Part shown: piece by piece, positions 1-11,079 of the stretch
Numbering within the stretch: position 1 is the stretch's first letter
Layout: each line of letters starts with the position of its first letter
DNA from: Sabellastarte sp. h YS-2021
Taxonomy: Eukaryota > Annelida > Polychaeta > Sabellida > Sabellidae
Direction: 5' to 3'
DNA: 64,000 nucleotides
Assembly (NCBI GenBank): GCA_964017235.1
Contig: OZ024934.1
Span: 83,046,706 to 83,110,705, forward strand
Notes under the pieces: model-generated
Databases searched by the model: none
Told to the model about the DNA's origin: nothing
Seen by the model: the letters and a program-made list of their open reading frames with translations, nothing else
Translations under genes and position numbers: made by a program

Positions 1-1
1 A

Positions 2-1087
2 GATGTTTCCTCACTATATACTAATATCCCAAACAATGAAGGAATATTAGCAGTTGCAGAGAAACTTAGAAGTGACCCCACTAAAACGCCAATCACCAAT
101 TTTATACTAGACTTACTTAAACTGGTATTACACAGTATGAACTTCACATTTAATGGAGATCATTACTTACAGACAGGTGGCACAGCTATGGGCACCTCCT
201 TAGCCCCTAACTATGCCAACCTGTTCATGGATAGGTTCGAGACCAAGGCTTTAGCTGGTTACCCACTTAAACCACTTACTTGGAAAAGGTTCATTGACGA
301 CATTTTTCTAGGATGGACCCATGGTGAGGAGTCACTTAAAAAGTTCATTGACTATTTAAACTCCTTACATGACACCATCAAATTCACCCATGAAATGAGT
401 TATTCCCAGATTGACTTTCTGGACACAACTGTCAAATTTGGCCAGGACAGAGGACTGATCACAACCCTCTTCAACAAACATACAGACACCCATCTGTATC
501 TAGAATACAGCTCAGCTCACCCTCAAAGTGTCCTCACTAAAGGACCCTTTGGCCAATACTTAAGATTAAGAAGGATCTGTACTCTGAACCATGATTTTGA
601 GGCTAACGCCAAAAAACTCACTGAATATTACCTCAAAAGAGGATACCCACTTAAAAGCCTGAAAAAACACTATCTCAGAGCTCGAAAATTTTCACAGGAT
701 GAATTACTTGAGACTGTCTCAAAAAAGGCGAATGAAGCACCAGTAATGGTCACCCAATACAATCCTAGGAACCCACAAATCGGTTCTCTAGTACAAAGAA
801 ATTGGAACATTATCCAAAATACTGAGGAACTAACACAAATATTTAGCTCCAAACCCCTAATGGGATTTAGAAGACTGCCAAACCTCAGAGATATTCTGAC
901 CAGTAGCACTATCTCTTACCCTCCTAAACTGACAACTAATGCAAAACCATCACTACAAATCCCGGTCTGCACCAGACTTGGGAAATGTACCTATTGCCCC
1001 AAAATTAGGAAAGCTAATTTTATGCCCTCTCATGGCATCAATTATCTAGATGCCCCCCTTTTCCCTTTAGTATTTTTTTCTTATTGA
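2..1087 (+). CDS. Penelope-like element reverse transcriptase, partial (runs off left edge, 3' truncated)
   Basis: The open frame starts at base 2, ahead of the first ATG at 137, so the true start lies outside the window. RT motifs are in order: DVSSLYTNIP (motif A, catalytic Asp) near base 2, GGTAMGTSLAPNYANLF (motif B) near 175-225, and RFIDDIFLGW (motif C, FIDD) near 290-315. This layout is typical of Penelope-like retroelements, which prime reverse transcription from a nick. A CTYCPK cysteine motif near 985-1000 matches the linker that normally precedes a GIY-YIG endonuclease. The expected endonuclease is missing: the frame continues into unrelated hydrophobic residues and stops at 1087, where foldback-element sequence begins. 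It is therefore a truncated, non-autonomous copy, although the RT part is uninterrupted. PLE assignment is confident; the subfamily is not determined. Confidence 0.88.
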   Translation, partial: DVSSLYTNIPNNEGILAVAEKLRSDPTKTPITNFILDLLKLVLHSMNFTFNGDHYLQTGGTAMGTSLAPNYANLFMDRFETKALAGYPLKPLTWKRFIDDIFLGWTHGEESLKKFIDYLNSLHDTIKFTHEMSYSQIDFLDTTVKFGQDRGLITTLFNKHTDTHLYLEYSSAHPQSVLTKGPFGQYLRLRRICTLNHDFEANAKKLTEYYLKRGYPLKSLKKHYLRARKFSQDELLETVSKKANEAPVMVTQYNPRNPQIGSLVQRNWNIIQNTEELTQIFSSKPLMGFRRLPNLRDILTSSTISYPPKLTTNAKPSLQIPVCTRLGKCTYCPKIRKANFMPSHGINYLDAPLFPLVFFSY

Positions 1088-1835
1088 CCTTTAAATAGTA
1101 ATCTAAAGCTGATATAATAGAGTTATTGTTAGGAGTTTAAGGTCACCAGAAAACAAATTTTCACCTGAGCTTTTGCATATTAATCTACTAATTCTGAACT
1201 GCACTTATAAAACAAGTTTTTATTACTTATTATTTTGACCATAAAAAATTATACACCTCAAACCACAGTATCAATCCTGTATTGTGACATCACTAACATG
1301 TGTGACATCACAGGCCTTTGAAGTGCCTTTACAAGTGCCAATTTTTACAAAGTCACCCCCCTCACATACTACTACACACAGGAACAAAGGTACATACACA
1401 CACATACAAATAGGTAATGGGTAGAAGGAAAAAGGCAGTGATTCTAATTTCTGTTACCTAGCTTTCTTTAAGTATTAGGCTTGCACGTGGAAACAAATGA
1501 AGCAACATTTACCTGTTCTTCTGGAAAGTCTGAAACACTGTAAATGAGTGTTTTCCTTTAAACTATATGTGGACAGATATTCTAATAATTAAATTAATAG
1601 TTGGTCCCCCCACCCCATTATTTATCCCAACTCTTTTTAATTTATCAATTGCTACATTAAATATAAGAAATCTGTATGTTTTGGTTATAGAAGTAAGGCT
1701 AGAAAAACAGTAAATGGCATTTTCCCAACTTTTAACTAATGAAGTGATATGTGTTGATTAGGTAGACCATACTCCTCTAGAAAAAAAAAAGAATATAGGT
1801 AATAGGAAAGTAAATTAACGGTAGGTCCCCTCATT
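1088..1835. mobile_element. Foldback DNA element, copy 1 (right half only)
   Basis: This stretch matches the right half of the complete copy at 6532-8164: same order of a GTTAGGAGTTTAAGGTCACC-like segment, paired TGACATCAC motifs at about 1284-1315, a CA-rich tract, an internal GTTGGTCCCC motif near 1600, and the terminal ACGGTAGGTCCCCTCATT ending at 1835. The left half is absent, and the junction lies against the truncated Penelope-like RT, so either a deletion or a nested insertion removed it. There is no transposase. Confidence 0.75.
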
Positions 1836-3282
1836 CTATGCCCCATTCACGCTATGGGCTGTATACCCTGCGGTTAGAAGTTTTACTCTGTGGTGGAACT
1901 GCTTGCCAGGATGCCTAATATCTTCTGAGATTTGCAGTATTCATAAAGTATGACTCATATAGCCAGTGATTGGACATGGTTTGTAACCATCAATAAACAG
2001 TAGGAAAACAGTACTACAAATGTTGGTCACCGAGAGGCAATCTCCGTTATCCTACAACTAACCTTCAGTGGTCGACGGATGAACATGTGCTACTAAAACA
2101 TGACCTTGTCACAGCCTTATATAAAAAGACAGATCATGCCTTCACTTACTGTATGAAAAAATAATCTGTAGAAGGTCAGAGGTCTAAATTTAATACATTC
2201 TAAAATTTCTATAGAATGTTCAAGGAATGGGATGGCAGGCCACTGTACCACAAGTTCGCATAAGAACGTCAAACAGTAGTTGAAGGAGAGGGAAGTTTTG
2301 TCTAATGCATATAACCATGGATTATACCACCTGTAGTGTGAACAGGGTATTAGTACGGCTCTAGAAAGATTTGCAGGAAGTTTTTATACTTTTCTAAAGT
2401 GGTCCTGAATACTCTTCACATTCAAAATTGTGTCAAGCACTGTCTACCTAAATGGGAATCAAACCGCATGGCGTCAAAACCTACCAAAACACAAAGTGCA
2501 CTGCACCACAACGATCCACAACTCAAAGTACACATTTCCATGTGTTTATAGCTTATGGTCCCAGAACAGAAAGGTGTGACCTTGGTATAAGTGTAATGAG
2601 GTAGTTAGGAACCTATAGGTATGAGTTATATATTCATATATATAAGTTATTAAGCTGCAGGTCAATATGCATTATTATCATTTGGCCTTACCACTTAAAA
2701 CATGGGTTAATAACTGAATTATACACAAAAAATGTGCCCGTGACTTAAACAAATGACTTATCAAATTGAAGACATGAGGCAGTAATTGTAAAAACCGGCT
2801 ATTAGTTGTTAGATAACAGATAATTTAATAAGAATCGTAGTTCAGCAATCTTGCAGTTGCAGTCACAAATAATAATTTTGTGGTCAAGGTTTTTGCTGTA
2901 TTAAAATTAAGCAAATTATCAGAAATGTGTCTGATCTAATTTAATCCATTGCTTTTTGGGTATATCTTGTCCACATGGTTATGGTCTAGTAATATTCTAA
3001 ATGCTAACCCATGGTTGTGGTATGAAAAAGGGGAAAATACTTGGGGGATCATAACCTGAAGGCAAAACCTGGGAAATATGAAACCTAGACATTTTATGAA
3101 ATCATAGTTTCATACTTTAATTCCACCCAAGAGACCTGTCTCAAGACCAAGAAACTTGAATTCGGTCTTTTAAGATTGACGGTGGCCAACAGTGGCAGAA
3201 AAAATATAAGTTTCCAATTAAAACTGCGTTGCATCAAAACGACAGGCTATATGACTGAAGAAAGATGACCTCCTGCTTACCC
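1836..3282. other. Intergenic DNA with no recognisable gene
   Basis: About 1.4 kb between two foldback copies. No ORF with a recognisable family, no RNA gene and no clear repeat structure were seen. It is AT-rich with scattered stops in all frames. Confidence 0.5.
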
Positions 3283-3288
3283 CCACAC

Positions 3289-4955
3289 AATGAGGGGACC
3301 TACCGTTAATTTGTGTTCCTATTACCTATATTCTTAAAATTTTCCAGACGAGTATGGTCTACCTTTTCAATACTTATGACTTCATTAGTTAAAAGTTGGG
3401 AAACTGTCATTTACTGTTTTTCCACCCTAACTTTTACAACCCCAAACATACAGATTTCTTAGAGATAATGTGGCAATTGATAAATTAACAAACAGTTGAG
3501 CTAAATCATGGTGTGGGGGGACCAACTGTTAATTTAATAATCATACCATCTCTCAGTATACAGTGTAAAGGAAACAGCCATTTACAGTGTTTCAGACTTC
3601 TCTGAAGAACAAGTAAATCTTGTTTTATTTATATCCATCTGATAGAATGATACATTGACAAAGGATAAACAGAGAACAAAATCCCTTCCCATTTCCTGTT
3701 ACCTATTACCTATTTTTTTTGTGTGTGTGTGTGTGGTACATGTCCAGGTCCCTGAAAAGTGTTTGTGTTGGGTTGAGGGGGGCATTTTTTGTGAGAAATA
3801 GTACTTGTCCTGGCACTTCAAAGGCCTGTGACGTCATGCATGCTGGTGATGTCACAATTCAGTATTGGCATTGTGGTTAAGGTTTATAATTTTTCTGGTC
3901 AATGGTCAAAATAATAAATAATTCAAAACTGCATGACAGGTTCAGATCATAGTTAGTAGGTAAAAATCTAATGCCCTTAGAACATTTGTTTATGGTGACC
4001 TTAAACTTCTAACAATAATTATATTGTGTTAACTTATAAAGGCCAGTAAGCAAAAAAAAACTTTGTGAACTTCATTTTATATGTTAATACATATTATTTA
4101 AATTGTTTAAGTTTCTAAGAAAATGGAGAGTGTACAAGGATGCTAATGCATCTTGTACCAATATTTTTAAAATTGAAATTTACTCACAGGTATATACCTA
4201 CAGAATAATTTTGATATTAAATCATCTGTAATGTATGCTGCTTCATTGCAAAATAAACATATTTTCAGTCCAGGGTTTAAACCACAGACCTCAGATGTGA
4301 GAGTTGAGTGTGTTACCACTGTACCGCCATGCTGTTAAATCTCCATGTATAATATGAAGTACACTACATTATGACATCATCAACATGTGTGAGATCACAG
4401 GCCTTTGAACTTTATAAGTGTTAATTCTCATCAACACTTGGTTGTGCGCCCCCCTCCCCTTGTGCCCCCTCCCCTTATGCCCCCCCCCTCAAAAATCACT
4501 AAAATCTTTGGCACAAAACAATCAAATGGAAAATAGATAATTGAAAGTTGAAGTGTGATTCATTGTCAGAGATGGATCAATAATAAGTAATACTCTGCTC
4601 TACCTATTTCCTATTTTCATGTTGGAAGTCAAAAACAGATAACAAAAGCTAAATTTATCTTTTAATTTTAATTTTGACCTCATTTAGAAGGGAGTACAAT
4701 TAACAGTAGGTCCCCTCAGTAAAGTTTAACAGTTAATTATATTATCAGCTACTGTTTGTCTGTTTTTCTATGTATAGCATTAAAATAGGTAATAAGTACA
4801 TTTCATAGTTTTGGAAAATGAAATCAATGTGGGAAGATGCCTGTTTACCCATTTTCTAAAAGTAAGGCAGGCTGTTAAGTAGGAAGACAGTGTTTTTCCA
4901 GATAAAAATATAATATAGGTAATAAGAAGATAAATTAACGGTAGGTCCCCTCATT
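3289..4955. mobile_element. Foldback DNA element, copy 2 (complete, 1667 bp, 6-bp target duplication)
   Basis: Both ends carry the inverted repeat AATGAGGGGACCTACCG. CCACAC at 3283-3288 is repeated at 4956-4961, a 6-bp target site duplication. The arms are long (about 550-600 bp) and imperfect. Each arm has a second inner copy of the end motif (GGGGACCAACTGTTAATTT near 3517; AACAGTAGGTCCCCTCA near 4700) and ends inward in paired TGACRTCA/TGATGTCAC motifs (about 3827-3860 and 4372-4400). No transposase is encoded, so it must be mobilised in trans. It lies in inverted orientation to copy 3. The superfamily is not certain; 6-bp duplications are reported for IS3EU and Dada among eukaryotic DNA transposons. 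Confidence 0.82.
4267..4340 (-). repeat. SINE family 1 fragment (5' tRNA-like head)
   Basis: On the minus strand this reads a tRNA-like head with an A box (ACAGTGGTAAC), then CATCTGAGG and a degenerate B box (GGTTTAAACC). It matches the head of the full SINE at 17580-17810. It sits inside foldback copy 2, so it was either captured or inserted there. Confidence 0.5.
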
Positions 4956-4961
4956 CCACAC

Positions 4962-6442
4962 ACATTTTAGAAAGATCAATTGTAATACTAAGTATAACTT
5001 ATTTTCTCTTGACACAACAACACTTGCCTCCTCTTTTCTGGGATGATTTATTATATCACAACAAAATATCATGTGTGGTGGTACAGTGAGATTACTACAA
5101 TAGATCGGTTGTGAGGCAGTTACAGCTGCAAAGATCACATCATAAGCTTGAATTAAATTCGTACATGATAATGCATCCAAACATGTTTTGAAAATGAAGA
5201 CAAGCATATACAATCACTGTGAATAAAACTCCCTACCTTCCTGACTCATTGTCAGTATGACCAACAAGATTACCCTCATATTAGCTGGACAGCCTGCAGG
5301 CAAAGTCTAGTCAGTGGAACTGGGGAATAGGTTGCTAGCCCCCCCAATGTCCTGAAAACCCCTGTGTTTATTTTACTTACATTGATTTTTCATATTCCAA
5401 GTTTTCAAAAAGGTCATCGTTAATTTCATAGCTTTCTTCAGTTACTTCTGTTGTCTCTTATGACTCTCTTGTTGACAGTTTAAGCTGCATTCCGGGAAAG
5501 TGGTACGTGGATATGTAGGCAATTAAGTGCTGATCTGCAGGGGAAATACACCAAATACTCAACAGAAGACAAAATCTAGGAATCCGACAGCAACTACTTG
5601 TCCTAAGTGTTGTATTGCTATCTACATTATGATATTTTGTTGGCCAATATAAAATGCATTCACCTGCATCAATCATTGGCAAAATGCTGGGCAAAGTTTT
5701 AGTTATATATATTTTAGGCTTCCAAGTAGACTAAAACAAATAACTCAAAAAGTCATGAACAATTTTTCTCCAGTTTCAGGAACTGTCAACAATGGCACAA
5801 GAAACAGATGATTTGATTTGGTGCTGATCTGGATCACCATCTGGATCCAGGAATTTTTAAAGACTTTTATATCATGGCACTCATAAGCAATATTTGAATT
5901 GTTGGGTATTGGCGGAGGTATTGCACTTCAGTATTTGTTCACATTGTAAACTATGTAATTAATTTGGGTATCAATATTTTTAATATTGACTGATATTGCC
6001 TCTTCAGTTTCAGCATACATATTGCCCTTCTTTTGACGATTTTTTTTGTATGTGATGGGAATAGTAGACATTACAATTAGATAAACATTTCATATTACTT
6101 TGTGGAACAATATTTCAATTGATATCGATTTATATGAGTAATTTAACAGCAATTATTATCTCCTCGTGTGTGTGGGAGGAGGGGCATTATAGTGGCTGAT
6201 ACACTCTTCTTCCACTTCTTGATTTATGGATTCAAATCTAAGCTCTAAACTGAAGTAAGAAATGCAACAGTTGTTTCCACTGCTGTATGCTTTTCAGTGC
6301 AGAACCTTGACCAACAGGGCTTTCTCTGATTTTCCTACTCATCTGTAACAATCCGTTTCATGGAATTAATTCTAGATTGAGTCCAAAGAGATCTTAATCC
6401 CAGATTTGGGCACACTGTCTTTCATGTTTCATTCACCTAGTG
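4962..6442. other. Intergenic DNA; decayed CCTCCGCCAAGG-family repeat near 5760-5920
   Basis: No gene was recognised. Around 5770-5870 the phrase 'gatctggatcaccatctggatcc' style sequence and, at 5911, GGCGGAGGT resemble the repeat family seen intact at 19768-20087 and 36980-37645, but this copy is decayed. The remaining ORFs have no recognisable domain. Confidence 0.4.
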
Positions 6443-6531
6443 TTTTACATCTGGCCTGGTACCTTCGTTTCAGTTATATTGTGGCAGTTAGTTCGAAGGG
6501 TAGAGGAAACTGATATATACAGTTGGTCAAG
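6443..6531 (-). repeat. SINE family 1, 3' part, split by foldback copy 3
   Basis: The reverse complement matches the 3' part of the SINE (CTTGACCAACTGTA, then GTTTCCTCTGCCCTTC-like sequence). The SINE is interrupted at 6531 and resumes at 8165 with GTCAAG repeated. The intact SINE copy at 30719-30979 carries CTTGACC only once at this point, so it acts as a paralogous empty site. Confidence 0.8.
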
Positions 6532-8164
6532 AATGAGGGGACCTACCGTTAATTTATCTTCTGATTACCTACATTATATTTTTGTCTGGAAAACACTATA
6601 TTCCTAGTTGACAACCTGCCTTACTTTTAGAAAAGTGGGTAAACAGGCATCATTCCACATTGCTTCCCTTTTCCAAAATAAGAAATGTACATACTACCTT
6701 TTTTAATGTTATACATAGAAAAACAGAAAAGCAATGGCTGATAACATAATTAACAGTTGAACTTTGCTGAGGGGATCAACTGTTAATTATACTCCCTACT
6801 AAACAAAGTCAAAATGAAATGGAAAGATAAGTTTACTTTGTGTTATCCTTTTCAACTTCCAAAATGAAAATAGGTAATAGGTAGAGCAGAGTGTTACTTA
6901 TTATTGATCCAACTTTGAAAATAAATCATACTTCAGCTTCCAGTTACCTATTTCCCTTTTTTCTTTTTTGTCAAAGGTTTTTTTTTTTTTGGGGGGGGGG
7001 GGGACTCAGCCACGTGTTCCTGAGAACATGTTCAAATGCCTGTGATGTCACACATATTGATGATGTCACAATGTAGTGGACCTTACAGTATACATAGTTA
7101 TTTATGAAAACATTTAATTTCAAATAGATGTGAGCCATATGTGGAACATAAGTTGGTGTAATACTTACTCACCTTAAAGTCGCTAAAATCAATTTACTGT
7201 TAGTTATTTGCAACCTTAAACTAGTGTAACTTTAGAACCTATGTACTATCTATTTGTTAACCTTTAAATTAGTAACCTTAAAGTCATTATAATACCAGTA
7301 TTTAGCATTTAAGGCCACCCATTTTCCGTTGTAGTTGAAGTTCAAAAAATGATTATCTTACTGGTCTTTAAGTGGTAACCTTAAAGCTGGCATAATAGAA
7401 CTATTGTTAGAACTTTAAGGTCACCATAAAAACATATTCTCTTAAGGCCTTCAGATGTTTGAGTACCAATTATGATCTGAACCTATATAGCAGTTTTTAA
7501 ATTATTTACTGTTTTTACCATACAAAATTATAAATCCGTAATCACAATGCCGATCTTGCATTGTGACATCACTAGCAAACATGACATCACAGACCTTTGA
7601 AGTGCCACAACAAGTACTATTTCTCGCAAAAACACCCTCTCCCCCCCCAAAAAAAAAAAAAAAAAAAATTAAACCCAATACAAAAACTTCCCCAGGGACC
7701 TAGGCCATGCATCACACGCACACAGACACACACACAAAATAGGTAATGGGTAACAGGAAAAGAGAAGGAATTTTGTTTTCTGTTTATCCTTTGTTGATTT
7801 ATTATTCTATCACATTGATATAAATAACTCAAGATTAACGTATTCTGCAGGGCAGTCTGAAACACTGTAAATGGCTGTTTTTCTTTATACTGTATACTGA
7901 GAGATGATGTGATTATTAAATTAACAGTTGGTCCCCCCACCCCATGATTTAGCCCAACTCTTTGTTAATTTACCCATTGCCACATTAACTATAAGAAATC
8001 TGTATGTTTGTGGTAATAAAAGTTTGGCCAGAAAAACAGTAAATGACACTTTCCCAACTTTTAACTAATGAAGTCATAAGTATTGAATAGGTAGATCATA
8101 CTCTTCTAGTAAATTCTAAGAATATAGGTAATAGGAAAGTAAATTAACGGTAGGTCCCCTCATT
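6532..8164. mobile_element. Foldback DNA element, copy 3 (complete, 1633 bp, 6-bp target duplication)
   Basis: The ends are AATGAGGGGACCTACCG and its inverse. GTCAAG at 6526-6531 is duplicated at 8165-8170. The element is inserted in a SINE, which gives a clean empty-site comparison. The layout mirrors copy 2 in opposite orientation: outer motif, inner GGGGATCAACTGTTAATT near 6770, a T/G homopolymer near 6976-7003, TGATGTCAC motifs near 7030-7075, a unique centre (about 7100-7540), then the second arm with TGACATCAC at 7563-7590, an A tract at 7650-7669, and the inner motif AACAGTTGGTCCCC near 7923. No transposase. The small ORFs within it are low-complexity accidents. Confidence 0.87.
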
Positions 8165-8300
8165 GTCAAGGTTCTGTACTGTAAACCGCCTACCAACTGC
8201 AAGCGACCACCAGCTTTCCCACTTGAGGTTGTGCTGGCATTCAAACTCCAGTCTCAGAAGTGGGAGGCAAGAGTGTCACCAATGGGTTACTGTGGCCCCT
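8165..8300 (-). repeat. SINE family 1, 5' head, split by foldback copy 3
   Basis: This completes the SINE begun at 6443. On the minus strand it begins GGGGCCACAGTAACCC and carries the tRNA-like head and a degenerate B box. The 6-bp GTCAAG at its start is the second copy of the foldback target duplication. Confidence 0.8.
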
Positions 8301-8823
8301 CTTTCATATTTTAAATGATATATCTTACCTGATGTATTTGATATTGGTTGTAAATGGACAGTCCTCGTACTGGAGGTTGTTTTGTTATTTGTCCTGTTGG
8401 TGAAATCCATGACAAGTGTAAAACTCTGGAAATCTTCAGTGGTAGTTTCATTCCCCCGGGAGGACCAACCAATTGCGATAAAAGATAGCAATTGGTAATA
8501 TATTTTATTACTACTAAAACTTGTAGTTATTACACGAAAGTTACAATGTATAATATACAATGAATAACCATTTCTTTAACCTACTAACAACTAGTAACAT
8601 TTTAGCTCAATGCTAATAAGTACCCAATATATGACATTTACAATTGAGGGGTACTTGTTGACAGGCATGCATCTACTATAAGTAAAGGGGGGAACCACCT
8701 TGCAATTGCGAATTGACAAAAATATTCTTCTCATCAAGTATACTATTGGAATTTTGAAAAGGAGACAAAGTGCAGTTGCAACCCAAGTTTGCAACTGCAC
8801 TAAGAGAATAGTCGAAGACAAGG

Positions 8824-9609
8824 TTAAGCATATGTGATGCAGAAGGATAAGTTGCAATTGCAAAATGGTGCCAATTGGACCAAATAGCAGAGGCAAAGAT
8901 GAAACAGACCAAATAGAAACTTTAAACATTTTACTGCAAAGTGCAAGAGTAAGATGCAAGTATAAGCCTGATACCTGTAATTTATATGTGTACAGGAAGT
9001 AGAATTAGCAATAGAGGTAAAATATAGGTAAAAGAGTGTTAAAAAAGGTTTGAAATATGAAAGATTGTCCACCAAACAGCCAAGCCTATATGAATAGGGC
9101 TCGTTGGAAAGCTGAAACCACAGGGGAAGTAGCTTGAGGTGTGGATTTGATATATTTCCACACACTTCGGACTGCCAAGAACCATGATGCATAATATGGT
9201 GAAGTGGAACACCTTGGTGGAAGGCCCAAGTGGCCCCAGATCGTCTGAAGTCATGAAATTTGAAGTGTGGATGAAAGCCCAAGAGCTGAGACACTTCTTT
9301 CAGGTGCTTTCTGGCTACAGAATCAGTAAGGGGCACTGTACCACATTTCGTAGACAAGGTGAAAAGTGGAGAATTGTTATGACCAGGTGTAACTACAAGG
9401 AGAGCTTGTAAAGCTTGAGAGGTAATGGCAATGGTATGTATGTCTTTTCTGTTCTGAATGGTTTTCGACCATTTAACTACAATAGTAGCCCTGAGTTCTG
9501 AGAAAATGATATCTCCTCTGGCTAGTTGTCTTGAAGGGTCGAAAGAAGTGATGGTATGAGGTAGCATATTGGAAATGCACATAAAGGAATAAAAAGACAA
9601 TAGGTACAA
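8824..9609 (-). pseudogene. DIRS tyrosine recombinase, C-terminal catalytic part, inactive
   Basis: The central phrase VKWSKTIQ, then a helix-rich stretch, FHDFRRSGAT (the H-x-x-R box) and HGSWQS (the H/W box) identify a DIRS-family tyrosine recombinase catalytic domain. The usual first catalytic Arg, in a phrase of the form LRKSNLVP in relatives, reads MCISNMLP here, so that Arg is lost. The position of the nucleophilic Tyr after HGSWQS reads EVCGNIS with no Tyr. Both changes predict no strand cleavage. The N-terminal part continues upstream at 9713-10051 after a break of about 100 bp that contains stops. Confidence 0.8.
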
Positions 9610-9712
9610 GGCAGTAAAAACTACTGGTGAATCGAGAGATCATGTGATGTGAATGATATTTTGCAAGATATCAGTGGTAATGAGTTGGCGGCCAGTTGGA
9701 TTAAGAGGTCTG

Positions 9713-10051
9713 TTAAGACTTATGAAACAAATGTATCTGGTCATGTTGAAATGGATTGGTTTCTAAACCATATATGATGAACTGAGCCCTGATGCCAGCC
9801 ATGTGGTTAGCTATATTTGACTGTGATAGGCCATTTTCTGCCAAAAATTCCATGAACATGAGTAAAATATTATGACTAACCTTTGTATGTGACAGCCCAG
9901 CTGCCACCAAGAAGCCTAAGAAATCCCGAAACATACGTGTGTATGTACGCTGAGTTGCAGGTCTAAAGGCCATAGCTAGTCGTTGTGCTGCAGAGGTGGC
10001 AAGCTGGGCTGCCAGTGGTGAAATGTCTGAAACAATAACATTATATATCAA
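9713..10051 (-). pseudogene. DIRS tyrosine recombinase, N-terminal DNA-binding part
   Basis: The 112-residue frame contains FRPATQRTYTRMFRDFLGF and a following helical stretch, NIANHMAGIRAQF, typical of the SAM-like core-binding domain that precedes the catalytic domain in DIRS recombinases. It overlaps the end of the RNase H frame by about 11 bp, as is common in these compact elements. It is separated from its catalytic half by in-frame stops. Confidence 0.72.
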
Positions 10052-10628
10052 AGTTCAAAGCAAATAAGTCATAATGCGTGTTGACCCATATAAAATTGGG
10101 TAGAAGTTGCCTTAATTTTTTCTCAGGGTCAGACGTAATTGTCCATCTGGACAACAAATCTGCTATACAGTTGTATTTACCTGGAATATGAGATATTTGA
10201 AGGTGAATATTGAAAATAGAGGTGAGAAGCCAGACATTGCGAACACAAGTGGCCAAGAATTCATCTTTAGTTCTGCCTGAAGTCAACACTTCAACTACAG
10301 CAAGACAATTTATTTGGATTTTTTTATTTTTCCATGCGTTTGCCCAGACTTTCAGTGCAACCACTACATTTAGCATTTCCAACTGTGTTATGTGTAAATT
10401 AGGAAATTTTCCAGATAATGGAAGGGCATAGACCATTTGACCACAAACTCCACCCATTCCTTGGAGAGAGGAATCTAAGTGTATGGTATGGTCAGTAGCT
10501 TTGGTGTCATAATACGTAACTCCATTATATTGTACGAGAAAAGTATTAAACCAGTTAAGATCTTTATAAAAAGAACTAGTAAGATGAAATTTATTATTAT
10601 GACCTTGTGACCTGAGTATGTGCAACAT
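10041..10628 (-). pseudogene. DIRS RNase H domain, probably inactive
   Basis: HLDSSLQGMGG (first catalytic Asp), ITQLEMLNVVVAL (catalytic Glu) and SHIPGKYNCIADLLSRW (C-terminal box with Asp) are the standard RNase H landmarks of DIRS and Ngaro-like elements. At the third position, where relatives read CDN before AVV, this copy reads NCLAVVEVL, so one catalytic Asp is missing. The reading frame is open but is shifted relative to the upstream RT remnant; only 26 bp separate them. Confidence 0.8.
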
Positions 10629-10654
10629 ACGGTTCAGAAAAAAACGTGCAGGTT

Positions 10655-11008
10655 TTATGCATTATTAATATACAATAAAGACCCTAATAATGATTGAAAC
10701 TGGTTTTTTGTACAGGTATTTCTGTTAATCCAAGATTTACAAATATGTCTGATATCTTGTAGTTTATCTGGGGGTATCGATATGGTTCTATTGACCATAT
10801 CTACTAGAATACCTAGACATACAACGTGAGTAGATGGCTCAACCAGTTTGGATTTACTTATTTCTAGGCCAAGGTCTTGTAATAAAGACAACAAAAATTT
10901 ATAAGAATCATATATTTTTGACGGTAATCTTGCCATTTTTTGTGTAACAATGGGCACAAACATGACGATAAACAGTGCCTTTGGTTTCATGAGTTGTAGA
11001 ATGTACAC
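10655..11008 (-). pseudogene. DIRS reverse transcriptase, C-terminal remnant
   Basis: LLQDLGLEISKSKLVEPSTHVVCLGI followed later by SLLGSLLYI corresponds to the end of the palm and the thumb of DIRS RT. The region that should carry the YxDD-type catalytic box is not recognisable, and the palm N-terminal half is absent; only about 70 bp separate this frame from gag. A deletion has therefore removed most of the RT. Confidence 0.7.
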
Positions 11009-11079
11009 AGGTCCCTCAGTTAAAGTACTGACAAATCATAGATTTGCCTCCCCCACCCCGTTTGAAAGCATTTTTTGTC

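Noticed and set aside
7617..7940. 107-residue ORF with Phe and Cys/Val runs
   Set aside because: It translates a poly-A tract and a CA repeat inside foldback copy 3.
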